Positions 25,878 through 35,343 of a DNA stretch of 58,972 nt are shown piece by piece. Made by a program: the position numbers and the translations under genes. The notes below the pieces were generated by a model. The model was not told the DNA's origin, did not search any database, and saw nothing but the letters and a program-made list of their open reading frames with translations. The stretch comes from Clostridia bacterium (GTDB lineage: Bacteria > Bacillota > Clostridia > Oscillospirales > CAG-272): assembly GCA_017550315.1 (NCBI GenBank), contig JAFZPN010000051.1:1-58972 (forward strand). The letters are read 5' to 3'. Every line of letters starts with the position of its first letter. The first letter of the stretch is position 1.

Positions 25878-27161
25878 TCATTCAACAATATCTGCCAGCA
25901 CGCCGAGGAAGAACGGCAGGTTCGTTTCGCAGTCGATCAACATGTAGACAAACGGGCGGTCGAGGATCACGCGCTTCCGCTCGACGATCATCGCGCTTTC
26001 CGCCACTGCCTCCACCGCTGTCGCCGCCCCGGCCTTCGTCCCGAGTTCGTCCACAGCGATGAAGGTCTTGTGCAGAACGCGGTTGACGTAGATATTGCCT
26101 ACCGCGGACGTTCCGATGCCCGTGAAGTCTGCGGCATCCCTGTCAAAGGCGGTCGGCATCCCCATCGCGGCGAGGACCTCGGACAGCTCCGTGCTGTATT
26201 CCGCCTCGAACTTCGGCAGGGCGGTTTCCACCGAAGCAATGCGCGAGGAGGCGAGGACGCGCAGGAGCCGCTCCCCGTCGAGGGTGTTTACATAATCGGC
26301 GACGCTCGTCCCTTCTTTCGGCAGAAGCGCGGCGAAGGCGTACTGCCTGCCCTGATAGTATTTGATAAACCCGACGGCGGCGTCTCCGTCTTCGAGATAG
26401 ACGTGCTCCTCGGCATGCATCAAATCGACGGTCTTCTTCTCCCCGTCCTCGCGCGTGAATTCGCCCGGGAAGACCTGATACACATAATAGGGGTGGACCC
26501 AATCACCCTCGAACGCCAACGCGTTGATAAGGTACATGACCGCCGTGTCCGGGATCTCGTCGTGAATCGCCGGAATCATACCGTCGGTGTTATCATTCAC
26601 CCAACTGTTGATCTCCCGCAAGGTGCCCTCGTCAAACGGAGCCCGGTAAACGCCCGCACCGTAAAAGTCGGCGTTCGTCTCGAGGAAGTCCGGATTCACC
26701 GCGAAGCGTTCGTCGTCGGTGAACCAGATCGAGTTGGCCAGATGAAAGCGCAGCCCGTCCCGATCCTCTGCCAGCTTTTCCCGCAGCGAGCGGAAATACG
26801 CGTTGAGCGCGTCCGCGGACATGCCGAGGGTAGTTTCCATCTCGGTGAGGGTTTCCCCCTTCGCGCCGTTTGCGGTCATGGCGAGCGCGCTCAGCACGGA
26901 CAGCGGGGAGACGAGGGTGTTTTCCCCGTCCGCGAGGCTGTTTTGGAGGAGCCGCACGGCAAAACCGGCCTGACCGATGTTGTCGGAAGGGATCTCGGGC
27001 GCGTCCGCCTCGTCGGAGGGCGTGATCTCCGCCATCAGATCCGAGGACGCGGGGACTTCCGGCTCCGGCGTGGGTTCGGATGCAGGCCGATCGGCGCAGC
27101 CCGCCAGGGAGAGGAGCATGGCAAACAGAAGCAGGATGGCCGTCAGGCGGGTATGTTTCAT
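25878..27161 (-). CDS. Lipoprotein serpin (serine protease inhibitor)
   Basis: The 427-residue protein has a lipoprotein signal (lipobox LAGC near residue 22), a Pro/Glu-rich linker and a complete serpin domain from about residue 60. Serpin landmarks include NTLVSPLSVLSALAMTANGA, the NALAFEGDW breach region and the C-terminal RPFVYMLID. The reactive-loop hinge reads GTKAGAATAVEA, with small residues at P12-P8, as in inhibitory serpins. By spacing from the hinge the scissile bond would be near Glu-Ser, but the loop is about four residues longer than in alpha-1-antitrypsin, so P1 is uncertain. It is anchored on the cell surface, presumably to block host or neighbouring proteases. Confidence 0.92.
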   Translation of the reverse strand: MKHTRLTAILLLFAMLLSLAGCADRPASEPTPEPEVPASSDLMAEITPSDEADAPEIPSDNIGQAGFAVRLLQNSLADGENTLVSPLSVLSALAMTANGAKGETLTEMETTLGMSADALNAYFRSLREKLAEDRDGLRFHLANSIWFTDDERFAVNPDFLETNADFYGAGVYRAPFDEGTLREINSWVNDNTDGMIPAIHDEIPDTAVMYLINALAFEGDWVHPYYVYQVFPGEFTREDGEKKTVDLMHAEEHVYLEDGDAAVGFIKYYQGRQYAFAALLPKEGTSVADYVNTLDGERLLRVLASSRIASVETALPKFEAEYSTELSEVLAAMGMPTAFDRDAADFTGIGTSAVGNIYVNRVLHKTFIAVDELGTKAGAATAVEAVAESAMIVERKRVILDRPFVYMLIDCETNLPFFLGVLADIVE

Positions 27162-27273
27162 GAGGTTCACCTCGCATTTTGCATTTTCTGTCTGTTAGAC
27201 GCCGCGGGGAGGCAAAAAGTTCCGCCGGACGCCGGTTTTTTGCGCCGATTTTTCGGTTTCCGCGCCGCGCGGG

Positions 27274-27302
27274 TTGACAGCGGGGGGACGGGGGGTTATA
27301 AT
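27274..27302 (+). promoter_or_regulatory. Consensus promoter for the GH10 operon
   Basis: TTGACA (27274-27279) and TATAAT (27297-27302) with 17-base spacing lie 46 bases before the xylanase start. The spacer is unusually G-rich. Confidence 0.85.
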
Positions 27303-27347
27303 GGAATCACAACCAATCCCATCCGATGAACATCAGGGAGGCACAAT

Positions 27348-28661
27348 ATGTCCAGACGCGACACGGCGCTCAAATACTTTGACGAACAGAAGGCATCCGT
27401 CCGGGACAGGATCCACAGCGGCATCGAAGAAAATCGCAAGCGGGACGCCGTCGTCCGGATCACATCGGACGCGACCCTGCCTGACGACATCACCGTCAGG
27501 GCCGAGCAGAAGAACCACGAATTCCGCTTCGGGGCCAATCTCTTCATGCTCGACGAGTTTGAGTGCGAAGAGAAGAACGCCCTGTACCGGGAGAAGTTCC
27601 CGGAGGTGTTCAACCTGGCGACCCTGCCCTTCTACTGGAGCGATCTCGAACCCGTCGAGGGTCAGCCGCGCTTCGCGAAGGATTCTCCCCGCGTGTACCG
27701 CCGTCCCGCGCCCGATCTCTGTCTCGCATACTGCCGGGAGCGCGGGATCGAGCCGAAATGCCACTGTCTGAATTACGACAGCTTCACCCCGGCTTGGCTC
27801 GCAGGCGCAACGGTCGAGGAACACAAGCAGAAGCTCGACCGCCGGTTCCGGGAAATCGCCGAGCGGTATGCCGACGCGATCCCGAGCTTTGAAGTGACCA
27901 ACGAGACCCTGCAGCGCGCGAAATCCGCGTTCTTCTACGCGCCGGACTTCCTCGAATGGAGTTTTCAGGAGGCGGACCGGTATTTTCCGCGGAACCGCCT
28001 CATCATCAACGACTACAATGTCTGGTGGCCGGAGTCCTACAACAACCGGCACGCCTATTACATGCAGATCGAGCGTCTGATGCGGGGCGGCATCCGGCAC
28101 ATCGATTCGATCGGGATGCAGTTCCACAGCTTCTTCCCGCTCGCGAGCGAACCTTCGATGGCGGCGACGCGGTACAACCCGGAGATCCTCCTCAAGCTGA
28201 TGGACACCTACGCCCCGCTCGGGCTGGCGGAGCAGATCACGGAGATGACGATCCCGGCGTATTCCGCCGCCGAAGAAGACGAAGAGATCCAGGCCGACCT
28301 GATCGAAGGCGTCTACACGGCGTTCTTCAGCCATCCTACAATGGAGGCGGTCATCTACTGGAACGTAGTGGACGGATATGCCTACAACGCCGTCCCCGGA
28401 GACATGAGCGCGGGAGAGAACGTATTCTACGGCGGGCTGCTCCGGTTCGACATGAGCGAGAAGCCCGCGTTCCGCCGCCTGAAAAAGCTGATCCGCGAGG
28501 ACTGGCACACCGACGTCACTCTGAAGGCACAGGACGGGACCGTCTCCTTCCGCGGGTTCTGCGGCGATTACGCGCTCCGGATCTATGCCGGCGGCCGGGA
28601 GATCCCCGCGTCTATGACGCTCTCGAAGAACGGGAGCAACACGGTCACGGTCCGGGTTTAA
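27348..28661 (+). CDS. GH10 endo-1,4-beta-xylanase (intracellular)
   Basis: The 437-residue protein has a GH10 catalytic barrel. The acid/base is Glu186 in VTNET (VVNE in most GH10) and the nucleophile Glu299 in ITEMTIP (TELD in most). The blocks FGANLFMLDEF, the CH motif KCHCLNY and the late YWNVVDG also fit. There is no signal peptide, as in the intracellular GH10 enzymes that trim xylo-oligosaccharides. The start has GGGAGG upstream. It is the first gene of a three-gene operon with a TIM-barrel protein and a DUF5107-TPR protein. Confidence 0.9.
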   Translation: MSRRDTALKYFDEQKASVRDRIHSGIEENRKRDAVVRITSDATLPDDITVRAEQKNHEFRFGANLFMLDEFECEEKNALYREKFPEVFNLATLPFYWSDLEPVEGQPRFAKDSPRVYRRPAPDLCLAYCRERGIEPKCHCLNYDSFTPAWLAGATVEEHKQKLDRRFREIAERYADAIPSFEVTNETLQRAKSAFFYAPDFLEWSFQEADRYFPRNRLIINDYNVWWPESYNNRHAYYMQIERLMRGGIRHIDSIGMQFHSFFPLASEPSMAATRYNPEILLKLMDTYAPLGLAEQITEMTIPAYSAAEEDEEIQADLIEGVYTAFFSHPTMEAVIYWNVVDGYAYNAVPGDMSAGENVFYGGLLRFDMSEKPAFRRLKKLIREDWHTDVTLKAQDGTVSFRGFCGDYALRIYAGGREIPASMTLSKNGSNTVTVRV

Positions 28662-28698
28662 ATCTCTGATTCATACCAACCGAAAGGCGGTGTTTTCC

Positions 28699-30357
28699 AT
28701 GATTCAAGTCAACGGCACAACCATCACCGTATCCACGAAAACCCTCGACGCCACCTTCGCATCCGGCGCGCTCGTCTCCCTGCGGTGCAAGGACGGCCGG
28801 GAATACCTCACGGAGGCGGCGAAGGACTCCCCTGTGCTCGAGATCGTCTATCGGGGCGGGGATCGGCGCGCGATCAAAACCTGTCCGCAGGGAAAGATCA
28901 CCTGCACCGCCCTCTCCGACACCTGTGCCGAGATCCGCTTCGACGCGCTCGACGGGGTCGGCGTCCTCACGATTTCGGAGGACGAAGAAAACGGCGATCT
29001 ATGCATAGAGCCGGAGGTCTCCTCGGCGCGCTACGGCGTTCTGGCCGCGCGCTGGACCGTATCCGGATTCCGGCATGAAATGAAGCTCACCGCGCCCTTC
29101 TTCCAGGGGATCGACATGGACCCGGAGGACAGCCTCATCAAAAACCGCCGCTGGATCTGGCCGCACCGCTGGGAAGCCGGGCTCTGTATCCTGCACGACG
29201 AGGAGGGCGGATTCTCTGTCCATTGCCGGGATACGGCCTACCGCGCGAAATCCCTCGTGACCGGCGAGCATCAATCGATCTCCTTCGATTCGGAGGCATG
29301 GGGGCCCCTCGACCGCTCCCTCTCCGCCGGCGGGCTGGTCTGGCGCGTCAACGTCTTTGAAGGCGGCTGGCAGGTCCCCGCGGCCGCATACCGCGACTGG
29401 CTCTGGCGGGCGTATTCCCTCGAAAAAGACGAGCGCCGGCGTCCCTCTTGGCAGCACGACATCCGCCTCGCGCTCTCCTGGGCACCGACCGATATCGAGC
29501 TTCTCAAAGCCCTGGCCGCCCGCGTCGATCCGAAGACCGTCCTGCTCCACGTCCCGCACTGGCGCATCCACGGCTACGATCAGTGCTACCCGGACTTCAC
29601 CCCGAGCGAGGCGTTCAAGGAATATCTCCGCTTTGCCCGCGGCCTCGGCTTCCACGTCATGCCGCACGCGAACAGCGTCGACATGGACCCGAGCATGCCG
29701 GAATACAAATATGTCGGCGACTTCAAATACCGCGAGATCGAAAACGGCACCTTCCCCGGCTGGAGCTGGGGGATCCCCATGCCGCATACCAACAAATCCC
29801 TCGACGAGAACCGGCAGTACAACGTCATGGTGAAAATCCATCCCGGACTTGCGCTGTGGCGGGCGATCCTCGCGGAGAACATCGACCGGGCCCTCGCACA
29901 GCTCGACTACGGGACCGACGCCGTCTTCACCGACGTGACGCTCTGCTCGTACAACCTCGACAACTGCCTTATCGACAACACCACCTCGACGGAAGGCATG
30001 GCCCGCCTGATCGACCACGTTTCCCGGATCCACGGCGGTCTGGCGGTAGGCGGCGAAGGACTGAACGAGATCACCATGCAGAAGCTCTCCTTCGCGCAGG
30101 TGCATCTCTTCGACTTCAGCCTCAACGGCGAGCCGCTCGCGCGCACCGGGAAGTGCGATTTGAACAAATTCCTGTTCGGGAAGCTCTGCGTCCCGTTCGG
30201 ATACAGCGGCCTCGGCGGGCATGACGAGAACGAGGAGATCCGGTCCCGGGTGCATCTCGAACACGGCGCCCTCCCGACGATCATCGTGGGCAGCGCGGTG
30301 GACATCGAGAACCCGACGCCCGAGGTCGCGAGGATGCTGAAGCTGGCGGCGGAATGA
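28699..30357 (+). CDS. DUF6259-like TIM-barrel protein, probable glycoside hydrolase
   Basis: This 552-residue cytoplasmic protein has an N-terminal beta-sandwich (about 1-200), as in glycosidases that bind substrate through a galactose-mutarotase-like domain, then a TIM barrel. Conserved-looking acidic sites at barrel strand ends include D in VFTDVTLCSYN, E in GGEGLNE and HxH-like PHANSVDMD. It resembles proteins grouped as DUF6259. The start at 28699 is favoured by spacing from AAAGGCGG; a start three codons upstream is possible. It sits between the xylanase and the DUF5107 protein, so a role on xylan-derived oligosaccharides is inferred. Confidence 0.65.
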   Translation: MIQVNGTTITVSTKTLDATFASGALVSLRCKDGREYLTEAAKDSPVLEIVYRGGDRRAIKTCPQGKITCTALSDTCAEIRFDALDGVGVLTISEDEENGDLCIEPEVSSARYGVLAARWTVSGFRHEMKLTAPFFQGIDMDPEDSLIKNRRWIWPHRWEAGLCILHDEEGGFSVHCRDTAYRAKSLVTGEHQSISFDSEAWGPLDRSLSAGGLVWRVNVFEGGWQVPAAAYRDWLWRAYSLEKDERRRPSWQHDIRLALSWAPTDIELLKALAARVDPKTVLLHVPHWRIHGYDQCYPDFTPSEAFKEYLRFARGLGFHVMPHANSVDMDPSMPEYKYVGDFKYREIENGTFPGWSWGIPMPHTNKSLDENRQYNVMVKIHPGLALWRAILAENIDRALAQLDYGTDAVFTDVTLCSYNLDNCLIDNTTSTEGMARLIDHVSRIHGGLAVGGEGLNEITMQKLSFAQVHLFDFSLNGEPLARTGKCDLNKFLFGKLCVPFGYSGLGGHDENEEIRSRVHLEHGALPTIIVGSAVDIENPTPEVARMLKLAAE

Positions 30358-30389
30358 GCGCCGCGCAAGAGCTCTGAAAGGAGAAGACT

Positions 30390-33300
30390 ATGCGTTACCA
30401 TCCGGTCAAAGTCCGTATCGGGACGCTGACCATCCCCACCTATCCCGAATCGGATTACGAAACGCTCCCCCTATTCGCCGAAACCCGGAACCATCAGGGC
30501 ACCTCCGGCAACCCCTTTCCGAACGCCGTCACGTCCTCCCCCTGCGCCGAGGAGGCGGTCCCGACGGACTACGAAGCCGTCACGCTGGAAAATGACTGGC
30601 TCGAGGTCACCGTGCTCCCCGCGCTCGGCGGAAGGATCTTCTCGGCGCGGGACAAGCGGAACGATTACGACATCTTTTACCGCCAGCACGTCATCAAACC
30701 CGCCCTCATCGGGGATCTCGGCTCGTGGATCTCGGGCGGCGTGGAGTTCAACTGGCCCTTCCATCACCGCCCCGCCACCTACATGCCGGCGGACTGGACC
30801 GTGGAGGAGGGGGAGGACGGCTCCGCGACGGTCTGGCTCTCCGATTCCGATCCCTTCTACCGGATGCGCGGGACCGTCGGCGTGTGCCTGTACCCGGACC
30901 GGCTGCTCCTCGAGACAAAGGTCCTCCTCACCAACCGCACCGAGCTGCGCCACCCTTTCCTGTGGTGGGAGAACGCCGCCGTCTCCGTCAATCCCGATTA
31001 CCGGCTCTTCTTCCCGCACGACGTGGATCACGTGGTCCATCACTACCGCTCCTGCTCCGCCGACTGGCCGATCGCGTCCGGGAATTACGGCGGCTGCGAC
31101 TTCGGCGAGGGGACGGACATCTCCCGGATCTGGAACGCGCCGCACGCGACCTCCTATTTCGCCGCGCCGTCCCGCTTCGACTTCTTCGGCGGCTATGACG
31201 AAGGCCGCGACGCGGGCGTGCTGCACGTGGCGGATCACCACATCGCGCCCGGCAAGAAGATGTTTACCTGGGGGCAGGATCAGAACGCGCACGACTGGGA
31301 GAAGAAGCTCACGGACACCGACGGCCCGTACTGCGAGCTCATGGCCGGGACCTACACCGACAACCAGCCGGACTTCACCTGGCTCGAACCCTATGAGACC
31401 AAAGCGTTCAGCCAGTTCTGGATCCCCCTCGCCGGGACCGGCATCCCGGATTACGCAAGCCGCGACCTCGCCGTCTCCGTCCGGGAGGATCGGCTCACGC
31501 TCGGCCTGACCCGCGCGGCCTCTTCCCTGACGGTCATGCTCACGGACGGCGGCGGGACGCTCTGCCGCGAAACCGTCTCCGCGGACGGTCCCGCCGTGAT
31601 CCGGCTTCCCCTCGCACGTCCCGCCGGCGCGGGCTGGCGGATCGAGATCGAGGAGGACGGGGAGAAGATCGCCGACTACACGGACGGTCCGTTCCCGAGG
31701 CAGGAGCCCCGGCTGATCCACGGCTATCCGCTGCCCGCCGACGTCCAGCGTCCCTTCGAGGCGTACAGTCTGGGCGAGCATCTGTTGCAGTACCGGGATC
31801 CGCGCTCCGATGCGGAGGTCTATTTCCGCCGCGCGCTGGAACTGGATCCCTCGATGGTCCCCGCCGCCCTCTCCCTCGCGGAGTGCCGCATCGCCCGCGG
31901 TCTGTATGCGGAGGCGGAGCGGGAACTCACGGACGCCCTCGCGATCCTCGATGTCCTGAATCAAAACCCCGCATCCGGGCGGATCCATGTCCTTCTCGGC
32001 CTCACACTCGAGCGGCAGGGCCGTTTCGACGAGGCCTACGACCGGTACCGCAAGGCCGCCTGGAGCCGGGACAGCGCCGCATGGGCTCTCACGCGGGCCG
32101 CTATCCTCGCCTGCCGCCGCTCCGACATCCCCGACGCGATCCGGCTCGCGGAAGAAGCCGTTCAGCGCGGTGCGGACGGACCGATCAAGGCGATCCAAAC
32201 CGTGCTGGCAAGCCGGATCGGCGCCCCGCTGCCCTATCCGCGGCATATTGGAGAAGCGCCGGACAGCGATCTCGGCTGGGCGAGGGTCTGTGCGGGCGAT
32301 CAATCGGCGGACGAATGGTTTGCCTCCGTGCGCCGCGTCGACGAAACCGTGCTCGACGTCGCCGCGGATCTTCTCGATGCCGGACTCTCAATCGAAGCCA
32401 TGCGCCTCCTCGACGAAGCCATCCGCCGCGATCCCGCCTGCTCCGCATCCCTCTATTATCTCGCCGGCCGGAAGCCTGCCCGCCTCTCCGTGGGACGCCG
32501 CTTCCCCCACCGTCCCGCCGAAGCCGCCGCGCTGGAACAAGCCGTCGCACGGGATCCCGGGGACCTCTACGCCCGCTATCTGCTCGGCGTCCTGCGATAC
32601 GGGCAGAGGCGGTACGACGAAGCAGAGGCGCTCTGGGAGAACGGCACACACCGGCCCACTCTCCGCGGCCGCGCGCTCTGTCTCTGGCGCAAAGGCGAGC
32701 GGAAAGCGGCGATCGGAATCCTTCAAAAGAGCCTCGGCGCGGATCCCTTCTGCCCGGACGAAGCCCATCAAGAGCTCGCGACCGTCGTGTGGGAATGCGC
32801 GTATCTGATGAACACGGAAGGGGAGGATCCCGAGAAAACCGCCTCCCTCATCCTCGCGTATGCGGATCCCGCTTCTCTGCGGGACGACACCGCGATGGAG
32901 CTCTGCCGCGCGTACAGCCGGGGCGGGAATCCGGAAGCGGCGCTCGCTCTGCTCCGGTCGCATCATTTCCGTCCGGGCGAAGGCAGCGAGGCCGCCATCG
33001 CGATGCGCTACATCGAAGCCCAGTGCGCGCTTGGAGACAAACTGCGCGACGCCGGGGATCTCGCCGCCGCCCGGGACGCCTATTCCGCCGCGCGGACCAT
33101 TCCCGACTGGCTCGACGGCTCGATCAGCGGAGAAGGTCCGTATCTGCGGGCCATGCTCGGCGAGGCGGAATGCCGCAAAGCCCTCTCCCCGGACGATCCC
33201 GATGAAGTCTCCGCTGCCGACGCGACCATCGCGCACGTGGCCGACACCTCCCCCGATGTGCTGCTCCGCGCGCGCCTGTACGGTGAGCTTGGACGTCCGG

Positions 33301-33485
33301 GTGACGCAAAGGCGCTGCTCGAGAAGAAAAAAGCGGAATGGACCGCCGAGCGGAACAAGGAGGACAGCGGCTACTACGCCTCCCAGCCCGCGTATCTCTC
33401 CTATCTCGAGCCCTCCGCCGCGGAACGGAAACGCCGCTTCGACCCGCTGATCGCCCGCGCGGACGAGATGCTCGAAAAGCTGTGA
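30390..33485 (+). CDS. DUF5107 domain protein with C-terminal TPR repeats
   Basis: The 1031-residue protein has an N-terminal DUF5107 region (about 40-350), a galactose-mutarotase-like beta-sandwich with PALGGRIFSARD, GGVEFNWPFHH and LWWENAAV blocks. A second beta domain is followed from about residue 460 by many TPR units (for example SDAEVYFRRALELDPSMVP) to the C-terminus. No signal peptide is seen. Such proteins accompany glycoside hydrolases in Firmicutes and Bacteroidetes and are thought to bind or act on sugars, but no reaction has been shown. It is the third gene of the GH10 operon, 32 bases after the previous stop. Confidence 0.85.
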   Translation: MRYHPVKVRIGTLTIPTYPESDYETLPLFAETRNHQGTSGNPFPNAVTSSPCAEEAVPTDYEAVTLENDWLEVTVLPALGGRIFSARDKRNDYDIFYRQHVIKPALIGDLGSWISGGVEFNWPFHHRPATYMPADWTVEEGEDGSATVWLSDSDPFYRMRGTVGVCLYPDRLLLETKVLLTNRTELRHPFLWWENAAVSVNPDYRLFFPHDVDHVVHHYRSCSADWPIASGNYGGCDFGEGTDISRIWNAPHATSYFAAPSRFDFFGGYDEGRDAGVLHVADHHIAPGKKMFTWGQDQNAHDWEKKLTDTDGPYCELMAGTYTDNQPDFTWLEPYETKAFSQFWIPLAGTGIPDYASRDLAVSVREDRLTLGLTRAASSLTVMLTDGGGTLCRETVSADGPAVIRLPLARPAGAGWRIEIEEDGEKIADYTDGPFPRQEPRLIHGYPLPADVQRPFEAYSLGEHLLQYRDPRSDAEVYFRRALELDPSMVPAALSLAECRIARGLYAEAERELTDALAILDVLNQNPASGRIHVLLGLTLERQGRFDEAYDRYRKAAWSRDSAAWALTRAAILACRRSDIPDAIRLAEEAVQRGADGPIKAIQTVLASRIGAPLPYPRHIGEAPDSDLGWARVCAGDQSADEWFASVRRVDETVLDVAADLLDAGLSIEAMRLLDEAIRRDPACSASLYYLAGRKPARLSVGRRFPHRPAEAAALEQAVARDPGDLYARYLLGVLRYGQRRYDEAEALWENGTHRPTLRGRALCLWRKGERKAAIGILQKSLGADPFCPDEAHQELATVVWECAYLMNTEGEDPEKTASLILAYADPASLRDDTAMELCRAYSRGGNPEAALALLRSHHFRPGEGSEAAIAMRYIEAQCALGDKLRDAGDLAAARDAYSAARTIPDWLDGSISGEGPYLRAMLGEAECRKALSPDDPDEVSAADATIAHVADTSPDVLLRARLYGELGRPGDAKALLEKKKAEWTAERNKEDSGYYASQPAYLSYLEPSAAERKRRFDPLIARADEMLEKL

Positions 33486-33507
33486 GCTGTATCTGACCGA
33501 ATGAAAT

Positions 33508-33878
33508 GAGGCTGTCGCAGTAACCCGACAAAAGGGAATGCGACAGCCATCTTGGTTTTTCAGAGCTTTCCTGTCAAGAAAAGCAAGTATTTTGAAACCG
33601 GGTTCCGGATATTGAACATTTCAAACTTCACTTTGTCATTGCGAGGAAGGCGTCCTGAGACGCCTGACGTGGCAATCTCTCCAAAACTGAAGATGGATGC
33701 AGAGTATTGGTGACAATGAAGGGTACAGCTTGTCCGATATTGGCACCCGGTTTCTGCTGTGCTTCTCAATACCGGAGAGATTGCCATGTCGCGATCCTTA
33801 GGGATCGCTCCTCGCAATGACAAGCTGTAGCTTGATAGGGGAGTCAACCAGCATCAGCTTTGTTATTGCGACAGCCTC
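33508..33878. repeat. MITE-like element with terminal and internal palindromes
   Basis: This gene-free stretch is bounded by 12-base inverted repeats GAGGCTGTCGCA (33508-33519) and TGCGACAGCCTC (33867-33878). A local hairpin GGCTGTCGCA/TGCGACAGCC (33510-33548) may also end transcription of the DUF5107 gene. Inside are two facing units: GTCATTGCGAGG, then a short hairpin, then TGGCAATCTCTCC (33632-33682), and its inverted copy (33774-33824). The hairpin core differs between the units. The ATTGCGAGG..GGCAATCTC pattern is a widespread palindromic bacterial repeat. No clear target-site duplication is seen. Confidence 0.7.
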
Positions 33879-33897
33879 GTTTTTGTTTATAGAAGAA

Positions 33898-35301
33898 TCA
33901 GACAGAATAGAAGGTCTCCTCGCCCAGCGATGCGGGTACGGCGTCCTCCCGGTAGGCGGCCATGGACGTCGGGAGCGGTCCGATCCGCCCGAGATCCGCG
34001 CCGCGGTACTGGATATACCGGTTGTTCCGGAACGCGGGCAGCCATTCCTCCCGCGCGGCGGAGACGTGGAGCATCATGGCGCGGCCGCGGTCGAAGAGAT
34101 TGTTTTCGATGACGAAATCCCTGCCGCAGCGGTTTTCGTGATCCCAGGACTTGATGTGCGCGGGCGTCAGTTTGTCGGGCCGCTGGATGCCCCACCCGTA
34201 CCCGGCGCGGCGCATGAGGTTGCCCTCGATCCCGATCCAGCGCATGATGCGGCTTACATCAGGGTCTTCCGGCTTGCCGAGGAAGTATTCGACCGAATAG
34301 ACGCAGTCCTCGATCAGGTTTTCCCGGAAGGAGACGCCGTCCATGCAGATGGGATCCCGGCCGCCGGAGGAATACTGGAAAGTCAGCCCGGCGTCGTAGC
34401 ACTGGAAGACATGGCACCGCTCCACGGTATAGTCCGTGCAGCCGCCGTAGATCTCGACGCCGTTGCCGAAGCGCACGGGACGCCCGCCCCGGTAGTATTG
34501 CAGCCCGCCGCCGATCCAGCCGAAGACGGAGTTGCGCACGGTCAGCCCGTTTACCGTCCCCGCCGCGATCCCGTGCGCGCCGCAGTACCGGACGCACAGC
34601 CCGTCGATGGTAACATTGTCTCCGCCGATCGTGATGCCGTGGACGCGCGGGAGGAATTCGATCTCCCGGAAGCGACGGGCGGGATTGCCCCTCTCGGAGC
34701 GCAGATATACGTACCCGCCCTCCTCCGCACGGATGGCTTCCCTGCCGAGATCGTGCCAGAAGGAGAGGTCGCCGGTGAGGTCGAAATACCCACGGAAGGG
34801 CTCGCGGGTCACGGAATCGACGGGCTCGCCGCTCTCCCAGCTCACGACCTTTTTGAGTCCGCAAAGCGGCCCGCCGTCAAAGACGATCCCGCCGCAGTCG
34901 TCCCGAATCTTCTCGCTGTACCGCCAGACGGAGGGGCAGACCTCGGTCCACGATCCGGTCTTCGCGCCGTCGAAGGGGGAGGCGGTGATCCGCGGTTTCG
35001 CCCCTTCCCCGTAGGAGGAATAGGTCACGCCCGGGAGTGCGCGGAATCCGCCCCGGAAGAGATCGCCCCGGCGGAACAGGACCAGCGATCCAGCCCCGAG
35101 TCCGCGTCTCTCCGGCTCCCGTGCCGTTTTCCACGCCGTGGCGGGGGTCCTGCCGTCCGCACAGTCGTCGCCGTCCGCGCGGATATAATACGTCTTTTCC
35201 CGCGCGGGGACGGACGGAGCATTTTCGATTTCCTCCCGGAGACGCGCGGCCTGTTCTTCGATCCGGGCGGAGATCCCGTCCGGCAGCGGTGTGATGAGCA
35301 T
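33898..35301 (-). CDS. Right-handed parallel beta-helix protein
   Basis: The 467-residue protein has the repeating pattern of a pectate-lyase-like beta-helix in its C-terminal two thirds (HGITIGGDNVTIDGL, NGLTVRNSVFG, YTVERCHVFQC, VSFRENLIEDC). The N-terminal part (YYIRADGDDCADGRTPATAWKT) matches the entry segment of secreted beta-helix glycan-active enzymes, but no signal peptide is present. It could be a lyase or hydrolase for uronic-acid or complex glycans; catalytic residues cannot be assigned by eye. It is the last gene of a four-gene minus-strand operon behind a metallophosphoesterase, a lipoprotein and a GPH symporter. Confidence 0.75.
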   Translation of the reverse strand: MLITPLPDGISARIEEQAARLREEIENAPSVPAREKTYYIRADGDDCADGRTPATAWKTAREPERRGLGAGSLVLFRRGDLFRGGFRALPGVTYSSYGEGAKPRITASPFDGAKTGSWTEVCPSVWRYSEKIRDDCGGIVFDGGPLCGLKKVVSWESGEPVDSVTREPFRGYFDLTGDLSFWHDLGREAIRAEEGGYVYLRSERGNPARRFREIEFLPRVHGITIGGDNVTIDGLCVRYCGAHGIAAGTVNGLTVRNSVFGWIGGGLQYYRGGRPVRFGNGVEIYGGCTDYTVERCHVFQCYDAGLTFQYSSGGRDPICMDGVSFRENLIEDCVYSVEYFLGKPEDPDVSRIMRWIGIEGNLMRRAGYGWGIQRPDKLTPAHIKSWDHENRCGRDFVIENNLFDRGRAMMLHVSAAREEWLPAFRNNRYIQYRGADLGRIGPLPTSMAAYREDAVPASLGEETFYSV

Positions 35302-35343
35302 GATGTGCGGTCCTTTCTTTTTGGATGTCGCCCGACTGCCGGA

